Origin: a virus
DNA length: 44,629 nt
Reading direction: 5' to 3' (one strand)
Virus record (IMG/VR): IMGVR_UViG_3300010371_000016
Span: 1 to 44,629 of that record
Under the pieces are notes generated by a model. It made no database searches and was not told the origin of the DNA. It saw nothing but the letters and a program-made list of their open reading frames with translations. The position numbers and the translations under genes were made by a program. This document shows positions 13,743 to 21,419 of the stretch, piece by piece (within the stretch, counting starts at the first letter, position 1; each line of letters starts with the position of its first letter).

Positions 13743-13750
13743 TAAATCCC

Positions 13751-13765
13751 ATAACAATTTGTTAC
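13751..13765. repeat. GTAACAA palindrome, copy 4 of 8
   Basis: ATAACAATTTGTTAC (first base differs), just after the Sak4-like gene. Two small purine-armed hairpins follow (CCTCTC/GAGAGG near 13771-13787 and CTCCTC/GAGGAG near 13803-13818). Confidence 0.8.
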
Positions 13766-13853
13766 GACTCCTCTCACAAAGAGAGGCAACAAGGTTCATA
13801 GCCTCCTCATTCGAGGAGAGTGAACAAACCAAAGCAGAAAGAGAGAAAATAAA

Positions 13854-14312
13854 ATGTCATACCTTCCTGAAAATCTCGATGATGTAGAAGAAAGCAAGCC
13901 GGTTGCACTCGGTACCTATGAGCTTCAAATTGTATCGTGTGAGGAAAAGGAAACAGGTCCGAATAGTAAGAACCCTGGCAAACCAATGTTCCGTGTTCAG
14001 TTGGCATTCACCGACCTTGAATTGAATGCCCCTGCTATTGGGCATTTCATCACCTTGCCATATGAAGGTGACGAGAATGGTGCCTTTAAGCTGTTGATGT
14101 TGAAGCGTTTCCTTGCCCTGTTCAATGTCCCCTACAGTAACGATACTAGCACCTTGGCCATGAATATGATTGGTCAAACTGCCCTCGTTGATGTTGGACT
14201 CGGTGAACCAAACGAAAATGGTGATATGTATAACCAGATTCGCATTCCGAAGATTCGAGGTGAAGTTGCGGGTGGTCGTGGAAAAGCGCCCGTTCGTAAG
14301 GCGCGTGGTTAA
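13854..14312 (+). CDS. DUF669-like / ssDNA-binding partner of the Sak4-like ATPase (152 aa)
   Basis: The opening 'LPENLDDVEESKPVALGTYELQIVSCEEKET...GKPMFRVQLAFTD' and an OB-like beta pattern followed by a basic, Gly/Arg tail (GEVAGGRGKAPVRKARG) match DUF669-type proteins that accompany Sak4 and act as, or with, single-strand binding proteins. The tail is basic, not acidic as in bacterial SSB. Followed by a strong terminator. Confidence 0.75.
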   Translation: MSYLPENLDDVEESKPVALGTYELQIVSCEEKETGPNSKNPGKPMFRVQLAFTDLELNAPAIGHFITLPYEGDENGAFKLLMLKRFLALFNVPYSNDTSTLAMNMIGQTALVDVGLGEPNENGDMYNQIRIPKIRGEVAGGRGKAPVRKARG

Positions 14313-14333
14313 TAGGTAACATTTGCAATGTTT

Positions 14334-14362
14334 GCCTCCTCCTTTACCGGAGGAGGCTTTTT
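14334..14362 (+). terminator. Intrinsic terminator
   Basis: GCCTCCTCC (14334-14342) pairs perfectly with GGAGGAGGC (14349-14357), 6-nt loop, then TTTTT. The best intrinsic terminator of the rightward arm. Confidence 0.9.
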
Positions 14363-14383
14363 GCGTTCCTTCGAGGTCATAAA

Positions 14384-15196
14384 ATGGATTCCACCAACAA
14401 CTTAGATACGAAGGATTGGTATGTTGCCGATTGCCTATTATTAGATGCACAGAATCTTGTAAAAGAATTTCACTACGCGAAGGGAGGAAGCACCAGTGCA
14501 ATTTACACACACGGATTATTCAGAAAGTGTGATAGTTTCCTCATGGGAATTGCTTGGTGGACACCTCCTACAAAAGACACCGCTCTCACTGTCAACGCAA
14601 GCGATTGGAGACGAGTCCTCAACCTATCTCGATTGGTTATCCGACCGGAGGCCCCAAGAAATGCTGCCTCCTTTTTGCTCGGAAAAAGTATCAAGATAAT
14701 TAAGAAAGATAAGAGGTTTGTAAGCCTAGTGACATTCGCCGATGAGGCACAAGGACATAGTGGGGGAATATACAAAGCAACCAATTGGCTTTATATGGGA
14801 CGTGTTGGTCCTCACGCAAGATGGATAGACCCCCGAACAGAACGGCAAGTAAGTAATGCACACAAGAATAGTACCGTTATGTATTCGATGGGTTATGTAA
14901 GGATGAAATCCTTCTACAAGCATAAATTTATTTTCCACCTTACCAAAAGTAACGGAGATAAGAAGGTGAGTCAATTAATTGATCTAGTTACACCTATAGA
15001 AAATCAGACGGACGAAGAATTACTGAAAAGATTGGACGACCTAAGGAATAGAAGGGAGGTAGTAAAGCCGGCAGCGAAGGCAAAAGTTGTGAAGGAGAAG
15101 AAAAAGGTACAAAAGAAAGCCGTCACTGTAGCGGAGAAACTCCTTGCCGATTTAACACCCGACCAACTTGCCATGCTACTGGAAGGATTGAAATGA
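14384..15196 (+). CDS. Mom-like DNA base-modifying acyltransferase (GNAT fold, 270 aa)
   Basis: Residues about 25-150 carry the signature I associate with phage Mu Mom and its relatives: 'FHYAKGGSTSAIYTHGLF' followed by LSRLVIRPEAPRNAASFLLG (81-100) and 'LVTFADEAQGHSGGIYKATNW' (115-135). Mom converts adenine to an N6-carbamoylmethyl derivative that blocks restriction enzymes. The region 205-245 is a Lys-rich linker, and the last 25 residues (AEKLLADLTPDQLAMLLEGL) match the tail of three other phage proteins. Start supported by GAGGT 7 nt upstream. Fold is likely; the exact modification is inferred. Confidence 0.72.
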   Translation: MDSTNNLDTKDWYVADCLLLDAQNLVKEFHYAKGGSTSAIYTHGLFRKCDSFLMGIAWWTPPTKDTALTVNASDWRRVLNLSRLVIRPEAPRNAASFLLGKSIKIIKKDKRFVSLVTFADEAQGHSGGIYKATNWLYMGRVGPHARWIDPRTERQVSNAHKNSTVMYSMGYVRMKSFYKHKFIFHLTKSNGDKKVSQLIDLVTPIENQTDEELLKRLDDLRNRREVVKPAAKAKVVKEKKKVQKKAVTVAEKLLADLTPDQLAMLLEGLK

Positions 15197-15399
15197 CTGT
15201 ATACGTACCAACAACACCTGCAGGAACTCCTGTACCATATGGTGCCGGCGCTTTAATGGGAAAGAAAATAGCCGCTAAGACTAGGGAGAAGGCAATTGAA
15301 AACCTCCTAAAGGATGCAGTACATATGCCTTATAAGACTTGGGAAAATTTTGAAAAGCGCGGTTACACAATACAGGAATATCCTGATGGCTCATTTTGA
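15193..15399 (+). CDS. Conserved phage hypothetical protein (68 aa)
   Basis: ATGA overlap with the Mom-like gene. 'TPAGTPVPYGAGALMGKKIAAKTREKAIENLLKDAVHMPYKTWENF..RGY' is a pattern I have seen in small phage proteins. Coupling to the Mom-like gene suggests a related role, for example control of modification, which is inference. Confidence 0.65.
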   Translation: MTVYVPTTPAGTPVPYGAGALMGKKIAAKTREKAIENLLKDAVHMPYKTWENFEKRGYTIQEYPDGSF

Positions 15400-15409
15400 G
15401 GGGAAAGTT

Positions 15410-16642
15410 GTGAAAGATAAATTGAAGATGATAAAGGTAACCGACATTATTGTTGATACCCGTTACCGTGTTGACCTCGGTAATATTGAGGAACTTCAGG
15501 AGAGTATTCGTGAAAAAGGTATACTCCAACCAATCACATTATCCTCAGACCTTCATCTATTGGCTGGCGGTCGCCGTTACACAGCTTGTGTGGCTTTGGG
15601 CATTGTAGAAATTCCTGCATTACTTCGTGTAATTGAAGGTGAGGTAGATGCTCGTGAAATTGAGTTGATTGAAAATATTCACCGCAAAGAATTCACCTGG
15701 CAAGAACAAGCCAAGTTAATTGCCCGAATACACACCCTTTACAGTGAGAAGGAAATTAATTGGACGGGGAGGAAAACAGCCGAGTTGATCGACAAAACAC
15801 CGATGACTGTTAGCCGTGCCATCCGACTTGCTGCTGGTATGGAAGTCCTCCCCTCTCTTGAACAGTGTAAGACGGCAGACGAAGCCAGCACAGTTATTAA
15901 GAAGGCGGAGGAAGATAGCATCGTACAGGAATTGGCTAGACGTCAATCAGCAAAGGTACAACAACATGAAAACAATCCTGCCAGTACCCAAAAAGAAAAG
16001 GGTATGGCCGCCACACTTCGATGTGCCTCCGATAATTATGTAATTGGGGATGCCTTCAAACATATGGAGCATATGAAGGTAAATGGTCACATCAACCTAA
16101 TAGAATGTGATGCTCCCTTTGAGTGTGCCAATGAGAAATTGACGAAGGAACTTTATAGAATAGCCGGAAAGGATAGCTGGTTGTTATATTGGTTCCCTCA
16201 CGAACGTTACATTGAAACCTACTCCGACCTCATTAGTGCTGATTGGAAGGTAGACCCAACACCATTTGTATGGTATCAAAATGGCGGTACAAATGTGAAG
16301 GACCCAGCCATGCTGAGTCACAATCATGATACCCTCTTCGTATGTAGGAAAGGATCAGTAAAATTAGCAAGGCAAGGGAGTATGAATACCGTCCTTTGCA
16401 GTGATGATAAACCTTCTTACCATCCGCAACAACGTCCCCTATCATTGATAAAAACCCTTCTCTCCATCTTCCTTGATGATATGCAATTTGTTTTTGTTCC
16501 CTTTTGCGGGAGTGGTGTTACTTTGAGGGCATGTTACGAACAAGGTTTGCAGGTATTGGGAGTTGAGATAAGCCCCGATTACAAAAGCAAGTTTCTTTTG
16601 ACCGTTGAGGAAGATACGAAAAAACTACTCGCGAAACAATAA
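15410..16642 (+). CDS. ParB-like nuclease domain / DNA methyltransferase fusion (410 aa)
   Basis: GTG at 15410 behind GAGGGG; an in-frame ATG upstream (15386) would overlap the previous gene. Residues 9-90 form a ParB/sulfiredoxin-like domain (IIVDTRYR, GGRRYTA at 53-59, IELIENIHRKEFTW), followed by a helix-turn-helix (about 117-142). A linker leads to a methyltransferase-like domain with the catalytic loop replaced as DAPF (234-237; usual DPPY/F) and the AdoMet loop as VPFCGSGVTLRAC (363-375; usual DPFxGSG). Such ParB-MTase fusions are common in phages. The altered motifs leave activity open; target base unknown. Confidence 0.8.
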   Translation: MKDKLKMIKVTDIIVDTRYRVDLGNIEELQESIREKGILQPITLSSDLHLLAGGRRYTACVALGIVEIPALLRVIEGEVDAREIELIENIHRKEFTWQEQAKLIARIHTLYSEKEINWTGRKTAELIDKTPMTVSRAIRLAAGMEVLPSLEQCKTADEASTVIKKAEEDSIVQELARRQSAKVQQHENNPASTQKEKGMAATLRCASDNYVIGDAFKHMEHMKVNGHINLIECDAPFECANEKLTKELYRIAGKDSWLLYWFPHERYIETYSDLISADWKVDPTPFVWYQNGGTNVKDPAMLSHNHDTLFVCRKGSVKLARQGSMNTVLCSDDKPSYHPQQRPLSLIKTLLSIFLDDMQFVFVPFCGSGVTLRACYEQGLQVLGVEISPDYKSKFLLTVEEDTKKLLAKQ

Positions 16643-16653
16643 GGTAAAATATC

Positions 16654-16848
16654 ATGGATACTAGAAGCCGCCTAAATGATTCTAGCTTAAATATATTAAT
16701 TTTATCTATACTAGTTAAACGACTTGGAGGAAAGGTAAAAATAACCCAGCATGATATAGATGATATTTCATATAATCGCCTTGAGGAAACAGTAGATATT
16801 GATGGCTCTCTTGAATTTAACTTTATAGAACGATCGACAAAACAATGA
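16654..16848 (+). CDS. Small conserved phage protein (64 aa)
   Basis: ATG behind AAGGTAAAATATC. The middle 'KRLGGKVKITQHDIDDISYN' is a strand-turn-helix pattern seen in short phage proteins located before DNA polymerase genes. Function unknown. Confidence 0.6.
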   Translation: MDTRSRLNDSSLNILILSILVKRLGGKVKITQHDIDDISYNRLEETVDIDGSLEFNFIERSTKQ

Positions 16849-16860
16849 TTGGAGTTCGCA

Positions 16861-17862
16861 ATGTTCCTCCCAGAGCAAGGTAAGATAGATGTTCCTCCTT
16901 ATGGAAATGAAAGGAGTAAGATTGCCATTGTCGGTGATTTCAGTAGTGGTTTTGATGTTCGCAACCGTAGACCCTTTAGCGGCCCCGACGGGAAAGTCCT
17001 AGAAGATTGCCTTCACCATGCTGGATTGATTCGAGGTGAGGTGTACATGACCAACCTCATGAAGTGTCGTTCGGATAACAGGCAATTATTTTTTGATGAG
17101 AAAAAGACAACCTTCACAGAAAGGGGTATGGAGTATGTACGCCTTTTACAAGCAGAAATGTCGGAAGTTGAGGCAAACATTATTATATCCTGCGGACCCG
17201 CCGCTTTTGCAGCTCTTTGCAGCCTTTCCCGCCTATCCCTTTATCGAGGATATGTATTCCCCTCCACACTTCTCCCTAGCAGGAAAGTAATTCCCACCTT
17301 CCATCCCTTTAATGCTTTGAGGGGTATGTATACGTACAGGTACATGATCGCAGCAGACTTCGGAAAGGCAAAGGAAGAGAGTAAATATCCCGAGTTGAGA
17401 AGGCCTGAGAGGCAACTCGTATACCACCATGATACAATACAAGATGCCCTTGATTGGTTATCCTTTTACGAGGAACAAACAATTGTGGGGTTCGATATTG
17501 AGGTAATCAATTATGAGGTATCCTGCATCAGTTTTAGTTCGTCACCGGAGCTTGCCTGTGTCATTCCAATATCAGAAAGATGGAACTTAGAGGAAGAATT
17601 TCAAATATGGAGAGGTATTCAGAGGGTACTTGGTAATCCTTCAAGTACGAAGGTCATACAAAATAGTATGTTTGATGTCCCCTTCCTGCTCACCCGAAAT
17701 GGTATTACGGTACGTGGTGAGATACATGACACAATGATTGCTCATTCAATTATGTTTCCTGAGCTGCAAAAGGGTCTTGGATTCCTCGGTAGTATCTACT
17801 GCGGCAGTCAAGAGTATTGGAAAGATACTGTTAAATTTAAGAACATAAAGGATGAATCCTAA
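16861..17862 (+). CDS. Uracil-DNA glycosylase-like domain fused to the N-terminal part of a 3'-5' exonuclease (333 aa)
   Basis: Start at ATG 16861 behind TTGGAG. Residues 20-170 resemble family 4/5 UDGs: IVGDFSSG...RRPFSGPDGKVLEDCL, a TNLMKCR strand (64-70), and the C-terminal TFHPF (146-150; usual HPS). Residues 205-320 are a DnaQ-fold proofreading exonuclease: Exo I FDIE (211-214), Exo II NSMFD (268-272), HDTM (289-292) and KGLGFL. Exo III, the YxxxD motif, is missing: it lies at the start of the polymerase gene (18249). The UDG could monitor uracil at the fork, but the altered motifs may mean it only binds. The gene ends within GATGAATC, repeated at 18258. Confidence 0.85.
   Translation: MFLPEQGKIDVPPYGNERSKIAIVGDFSSGFDVRNRRPFSGPDGKVLEDCLHHAGLIRGEVYMTNLMKCRSDNRQLFFDEKKTTFTERGMEYVRLLQAEMSEVEANIIISCGPAAFAALCSLSRLSLYRGYVFPSTLLPSRKVIPTFHPFNALRGMYTYRYMIAADFGKAKEESKYPELRRPERQLVYHHDTIQDALDWLSFYEEQTIVGFDIEVINYEVSCISFSSSPELACVIPISERWNLEEEFQIWRGIQRVLGNPSSTKVIQNSMFDVPFLLTRNGITVRGEIHDTMIAHSIMFPELQKGLGFLGSIYCGSQEYWKDTVKFKNIKDES
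17851..17858 (+). repeat. GATGAATC direct repeat, left copy
   Basis: In-frame Asp-Glu-Ser codons at the end of the exonuclease gene. The identical octamer at 18258-18265 encodes the same residues at the start of the polymerase. Confidence 0.7.
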
Positions 17863-18026
17863 TGACCGGCCCCTTAGTAATCTCTCATGATCCTAATGGT
17901 AAATGGTATTACATGGATGATGAAGGTACCTCCGATTACTTCGATAACACAGATGACCTCTTCCGTGAATTGAAGAAATTGGGAAAGGTAACAGATAATA
18001 ATTGCCCAACTTGTCAGGATGATTAA
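17862..18026 (+). CDS. Small acidic protein (54 aa) inside the split polymerase
   Basis: ATG overlaps the previous stop (TAATG). The product (MTGPLVISHDPNGKWYYMDD..., ending NNCPTCQDD) is acidic and ends in a CPTC pair that could bind a metal. It lies in the 407-bp segment separating exonuclease and polymerase. No homing-endonuclease motif is present. Function unknown. Confidence 0.6.
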   Translation: MTGPLVISHDPNGKWYYMDDEGTSDYFDNTDDLFRELKKLGKVTDNNCPTCQDD

Positions 18027-18028
18027 CC

Positions 18029-18262
18029 ATGATACCCATGAAAAATCCAAACCCGACAAGGGATATTGAGATACGTCTAGGAAATTTCAACACCTATACT
18101 TTCCTCCTATCAGAAGGGGAAATAACAATATATGAGAGCCTTCCCTTTGTAGAATACGAGGCATGCCTTAAGGAGAGTATCCATTACCTGGATGAACTGC
18201 ACGAAGTGAAACCTCTCCTCTGCCATACGAAACACTTTGGAGGTTACTATGAAAATGGATGA
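18029..18262 (+). CDS. Hypothetical protein (77 aa) inside the split polymerase
   Basis: ATG 2 nt after the previous stop. Acidic, alpha/beta (IEIRLGNFNTYTFLLSEGEI, then YEACLKESIHYLDELHEVK). Its stop codon lies within the first codons of the polymerase gene, so translation is coupled. Not recognised; may be a small partner of the polymerase or cargo of the insertion. Confidence 0.6.
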   Translation: MIPMKNPNPTRDIEIRLGNFNTYTFLLSEGEITIYESLPFVEYEACLKESIHYLDELHEVKPLLCHTKHFGGYYENG

Positions 18263-19787
18263 ATCTTTTTTAAGGTACAGTGCCCTTGATAGTGCCTGTA
18301 TGATTGAGATGCATAACAAATTTTGGCCTATGCTTTCCAATGGTTATGAAGCAACCTACAAGATGACAATGGATCTCCTTCCTGTATTGACCTTCATGCA
18401 AACCAAGGGGGTAAAAGTTAATCACCTGTTGATGGCGGATACGAAGAGGGAGGTATTGGAGAGTGCTGCCGATAAACAGAGGGAATTAGATGAACTGGTA
18501 GGCCACCCCTTGAATGTGAGTAGCAGCAAGGCCTGCGCTAGCTACTTCTATATTGAAATGGGTTTGCCTGCAATCATGTCTCCTAAGACAAAGAAGGTAA
18601 CAACCGATGACATGGCAATGCAAAGGCTTGTCCGAGGAACTGCCAAACAATCAGGACTTCGTCAGGCAAAACTTGTGCAAGAAATTCGTGGGTTACAGAA
18701 GCTCTACGGTACATATCTCGACATTAATTTTGATGAGGATGACCGTCTGCGGGGAGCATACAACCCTCGAGGTACTAAATTCGGTCGGTTATCCAGTAGT
18801 AAAACTGTATTCGGCACTGGAATGAATTTCCAAAACCTCCCACAGGACTTCAAAAAGTTTCTTGTTGCTGATGATGATTATGTGTTAATTGAGGTAGATA
18901 AAAAACAGGCAGAGTGGGTTGTAGTTGCCTACTTTGGTAATGATGCAAATATGATTACTGCCATTAAGGCAGGTGTTGATGTGCATTGTCATACCGCCTC
19001 CCTCATGTTTGGCCTTCCTGTTGAAATAGTTGAATATGAGGATGATATTGTAGGTCATGCAACCAGCGCAGATGCAATCCATAAGTTGCGTATGGAGGAT
19101 GAAGTCCTCAATAGGTTATACACAAGGGAATGGCCTCGTAGTATGTCCCTTCGACAGTGTGGTAAGAAATCTAATCACGGCCTTAATTACGATGAGCGTT
19201 ATCGTAACTTTGCCTTGATAAATGAAATGGAGGAGTCGGAGGCAAAACGAATCATTAACCTTTACCATGAAATCTATCCCGGTATTCGTCAAGGATATGA
19301 AGTAGTGAAGAGGCAATTACAGAAAGACCGTACCTTGACAAATTGTTTCGGTAGGCGTGTTCGATTTATGGGAGAATGGGGAGATGACCTTTGGAAATCT
19401 GCCTACAGCATGATCCCTCAATCAACAGTTGTAGACAGCCTGAACCAAGGAATGGTTCGTATATACAATGATGAATACATTACAAGAGAATTAAATGTAG
19501 ATATACTGGCACAAGTCCACGATAGTATCTTGATACAGGTACCAATCAAGGTTGTGAAGGACAAAGAAAAATATGAAAACCTGATGCACCGCATCTACGA
19601 TTATGTTAGCCCAACCATAACCTACAATGGTAATGAATTCAAAATTGCAACTGATGCAAAGTGTGGTTTAAATTGGGGAGGTATGCATAAGCAATATAAT
19701 AAACAAGGCATGCAAAAACTAAAAGAACATGCCGATATAATCAACCTCCTTGCAACAAGGGAAACGCATGGCACGGGAACTCACTAA
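18249..19787 (+). CDS. DNA polymerase, family A, carrying the last exonuclease motif (512 aa)
   Basis: ATG at 18249 behind a strong GGAGG (5-nt spacing), so it is translated independently. It begins with RYSALDSA, the Exo III YxxxD motif (Y10, D14) that belongs to the exonuclease on the preceding gene. Polymerase motifs follow: GRLSSS (179-184), motif A LIEVDKKQAEW with D217, motif B RQCGKKSNHGLNYD (302-315) and motif C QVHDS with H424/D425. The palm, fingers and thumb are therefore complete. Proofreading would require association of the two polypeptides. Followed by the helicase gene with a 20-nt overlap. Confidence 0.92.
   Translation: MKMDESFLRYSALDSACMIEMHNKFWPMLSNGYEATYKMTMDLLPVLTFMQTKGVKVNHLLMADTKREVLESAADKQRELDELVGHPLNVSSSKACASYFYIEMGLPAIMSPKTKKVTTDDMAMQRLVRGTAKQSGLRQAKLVQEIRGLQKLYGTYLDINFDEDDRLRGAYNPRGTKFGRLSSSKTVFGTGMNFQNLPQDFKKFLVADDDYVLIEVDKKQAEWVVVAYFGNDANMITAIKAGVDVHCHTASLMFGLPVEIVEYEDDIVGHATSADAIHKLRMEDEVLNRLYTREWPRSMSLRQCGKKSNHGLNYDERYRNFALINEMEESEAKRIINLYHEIYPGIRQGYEVVKRQLQKDRTLTNCFGRRVRFMGEWGDDLWKSAYSMIPQSTVVDSLNQGMVRIYNDEYITRELNVDILAQVHDSILIQVPIKVVKDKEKYENLMHRIYDYVSPTITYNGNEFKIATDAKCGLNWGGMHKQYNKQGMQKLKEHADIINLLATRETHGTGTH
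18258..18265 (+). repeat. GATGAATC direct repeat, right copy
   Basis: Matches 17851-17858. Removing 17851-18257 (407 nt) would join the exonuclease and polymerase into one continuous frame of 839 residues. Confidence 0.7.
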
Positions 19788-20976
19788 TTGGTTGGACTCA
19801 TACCTAGAGTACACCGATAGTACGGAGTCCCCTATCTCCTATCATCAATGGTGTAGTTTAAGTGCCGTGGCAGGAGCATTGCAGAGGAGGGTTTATTTAA
19901 GGTGGGGTCATGAAATAATCTACCCCAACTTGTATGTTGTGTTGATTGGGCCTTCGGGAAGGACAAGAAAGGGGACGGCCCTTGGTATTGCTAAGGAAAT
20001 ACTGAAAGAGATTCCAGGTGTGACCGTAACGCCTGAGAGTAGTAGTGGTAGGCAAGCAATGATCCTTGCCATGAAACGTGCCTCCGTCAACTTCCAGGAC
20101 CCATCCGATGGTAAGGTTAAATATCATTGTGCTGTCACGGCTTTCAGTGAAGAATTATCAGTGTTCCTTGGGCAAGGAGACATTGCATATCTATCTAATC
20201 TTACCGACTGGTATGATAGTAAGGATGACTGGGAATATGAAACTGTGGGGCGTGGTAAGGATACCCTTCACGGGTTATGCCTTAACCTTATGGGTGGAAC
20301 GGCCCCCGATTGGATTCAATCAATGATCCCACACGAGGCGGTCGGTGGCGGTTTCACCAGTCGCATCATATTCATTGTGGAGGAACACAAAAGAAAGATA
20401 GTCCCCGAACATACCTTGACGGTGAAGGAGACAGAATTAAAGGGAACGTTGATTAATGACCTTGAGAGGGTGAGTAAGCTGGCGGGGGAGGTAACCATGA
20501 CATCTGACGCCAAACAGGCATACGTATCATGGTACATTGAACAAGATCGTTTGACGGGGGAAGGACATCCCGCCATTGATGATCCTCGCTTCTCCGGTTA
20601 CTGTGAGAGAAGGGCAACACACCTTCGCAAATTAATGCTTGTATGCAGCGCAGCAAGGGGAGACGATCTCAAGATAACGACAGAGGACTTCAAACGCGCC
20701 TTGGGATACCTATTGGATGCTGAACACAATATGTATAAGACATTTGGAGGCTTCGGAAAGAGTAAGAGTAGCGATGCTACCGAAACCATTAAAAATTACA
20801 TAGAAAAAGTACAGTACACAACAAGGCGAACTGTACTATCAAGATTTTATCGTGACGTGGATGCCTTCACGCTAACACAGATTGAAACAACCTTAACACA
20901 GATGGGTTGCCTTAAAACGAAATTGATTACGGAATCACAAGATAAATCGTATGAATGGATCGGGAGTAAGCAATGA
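19768..20976 (+). CDS. DUF3987-like replicative helicase/primase-associated ATPase (402 aa)
   Basis: ATG at 19768 behind AAGGGAAA. The N-terminal layout 'SYHQWCSLSAVAGALQRRVY... IYPNLYVVLIGPSGRTRKGTA' matches DUF3987-type proteins. The Walker A-like loop is GPSGRTRKGT (61-70), an Arg-rich variant of GxxxxGK(S/T). An acidic pair (FSEELS) serves as Walker B, followed by a GG(T/F)xSR sensor-like segment (GGGFTSRIIFI). The C-terminal 60 residues (SDATETIKNYIEKVQYTTRR...) look like a winged helix for DNA binding. Its place directly after the polymerase supports a role as the replication helicase. No separate primase is seen. Confidence 0.75.
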   Translation: MARELTNWLDSYLEYTDSTESPISYHQWCSLSAVAGALQRRVYLRWGHEIIYPNLYVVLIGPSGRTRKGTALGIAKEILKEIPGVTVTPESSSGRQAMILAMKRASVNFQDPSDGKVKYHCAVTAFSEELSVFLGQGDIAYLSNLTDWYDSKDDWEYETVGRGKDTLHGLCLNLMGGTAPDWIQSMIPHEAVGGGFTSRIIFIVEEHKRKIVPEHTLTVKETELKGTLINDLERVSKLAGEVTMTSDAKQAYVSWYIEQDRLTGEGHPAIDDPRFSGYCERRATHLRKLMLVCSAARGDDLKITTEDFKRALGYLLDAEHNMYKTFGGFGKSKSSDATETIKNYIEKVQYTTRRTVLSRFYRDVDAFTLTQIETTLTQMGCLKTKLITESQDKSYEWIGSKQ

Positions 20977-21389
20977 CAACAATAGCATGGGATGGCTTTA
21001 CCTTAGCGGGAGATACACAATCTAACGCCATTATTAAAAGAAGGATACGTAAAGTATTTCAAATTAATGAGAATTCATATTTTGGAGGTTCTGGTTTTTA
21101 TGAAGATTGCCTTCTTGTACGAGATTGGTTAATCATTGGAGGTAATAAACCAACGATAGGAGATAATTTTAGCGGTATTATTATACGTGATGGAATTGCT
21201 TTTCGGATAGAACAAAAATTAATAGAGTCCCCAATACAAGAAAGCCATCATGCAATAGGTAGTGGTTCTGCCTATGCTATGATGGCTATGCATCTTGGAA
21301 AAACCGCGGAGGAGGCAGTGACACTTGCTAGCTTATTTGATTCTGATACTAACAATAATGTTACTATATTAAACTGTTTAATGAAGTAA
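20973..21389 (+). CDS. HslV/proteasome-like Ntn hydrolase (138 aa)
   Basis: ATGA overlap with the helicase gene. 'MTTIAWDGFTLAGDTQ' parallels HslV ('TTI...G..V.GGDGQ'): Thr2 would be the N-terminal nucleophile after Met removal, and Asp in AGD and a Lys in IIKRRIRKVF would complete the site. Further fit: 'GSGSAYAMMAMHLGKTAEEAV..A...D'. At 138 residues it is shorter than HslV (about 175). Phages carry such proteins with unknown substrates. The gene ends within the bidirectional terminator. Activity is inferred. Confidence 0.7.
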   Translation: MTTIAWDGFTLAGDTQSNAIIKRRIRKVFQINENSYFGGSGFYEDCLLVRDWLIIGGNKPTIGDNFSGIIIRDGIAFRIEQKLIESPIQESHHAIGSGSAYAMMAMHLGKTAEEAVTLASLFDSDTNNNVTILNCLMK

Positions 21390-21419
21390 ACATCGTAACA
21401 AATTGTTACCTTGTTTACT
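21385..21419. terminator. Bidirectional terminator between the two arms, centred on the palindrome
   Basis: AGTAAACA (21385-21392) pairs with TGTTTACT (21412-21419), and inside lies the 15-bp palindrome (21395-21409). A 2x2 mismatch separates the two stems. The 35-bp dyad covers the stop codons of both converging genes (21389 and 21418), as expected for shared termination. Confidence 0.75.
21395..21409. repeat. GTAACAA palindrome, copy 5 of 8
   Basis: GTAACAAATTGTTAC, the core of the convergent terminator. Confidence 0.9.

Noticed and set aside
17851-18257. Group I intron interrupting the polymerase
   Set aside because: The segment contains two coupled protein frames, the second half has its own GGAGG, no homing endonuclease is present, and the junction repeats do not give the usual intron ending in G.
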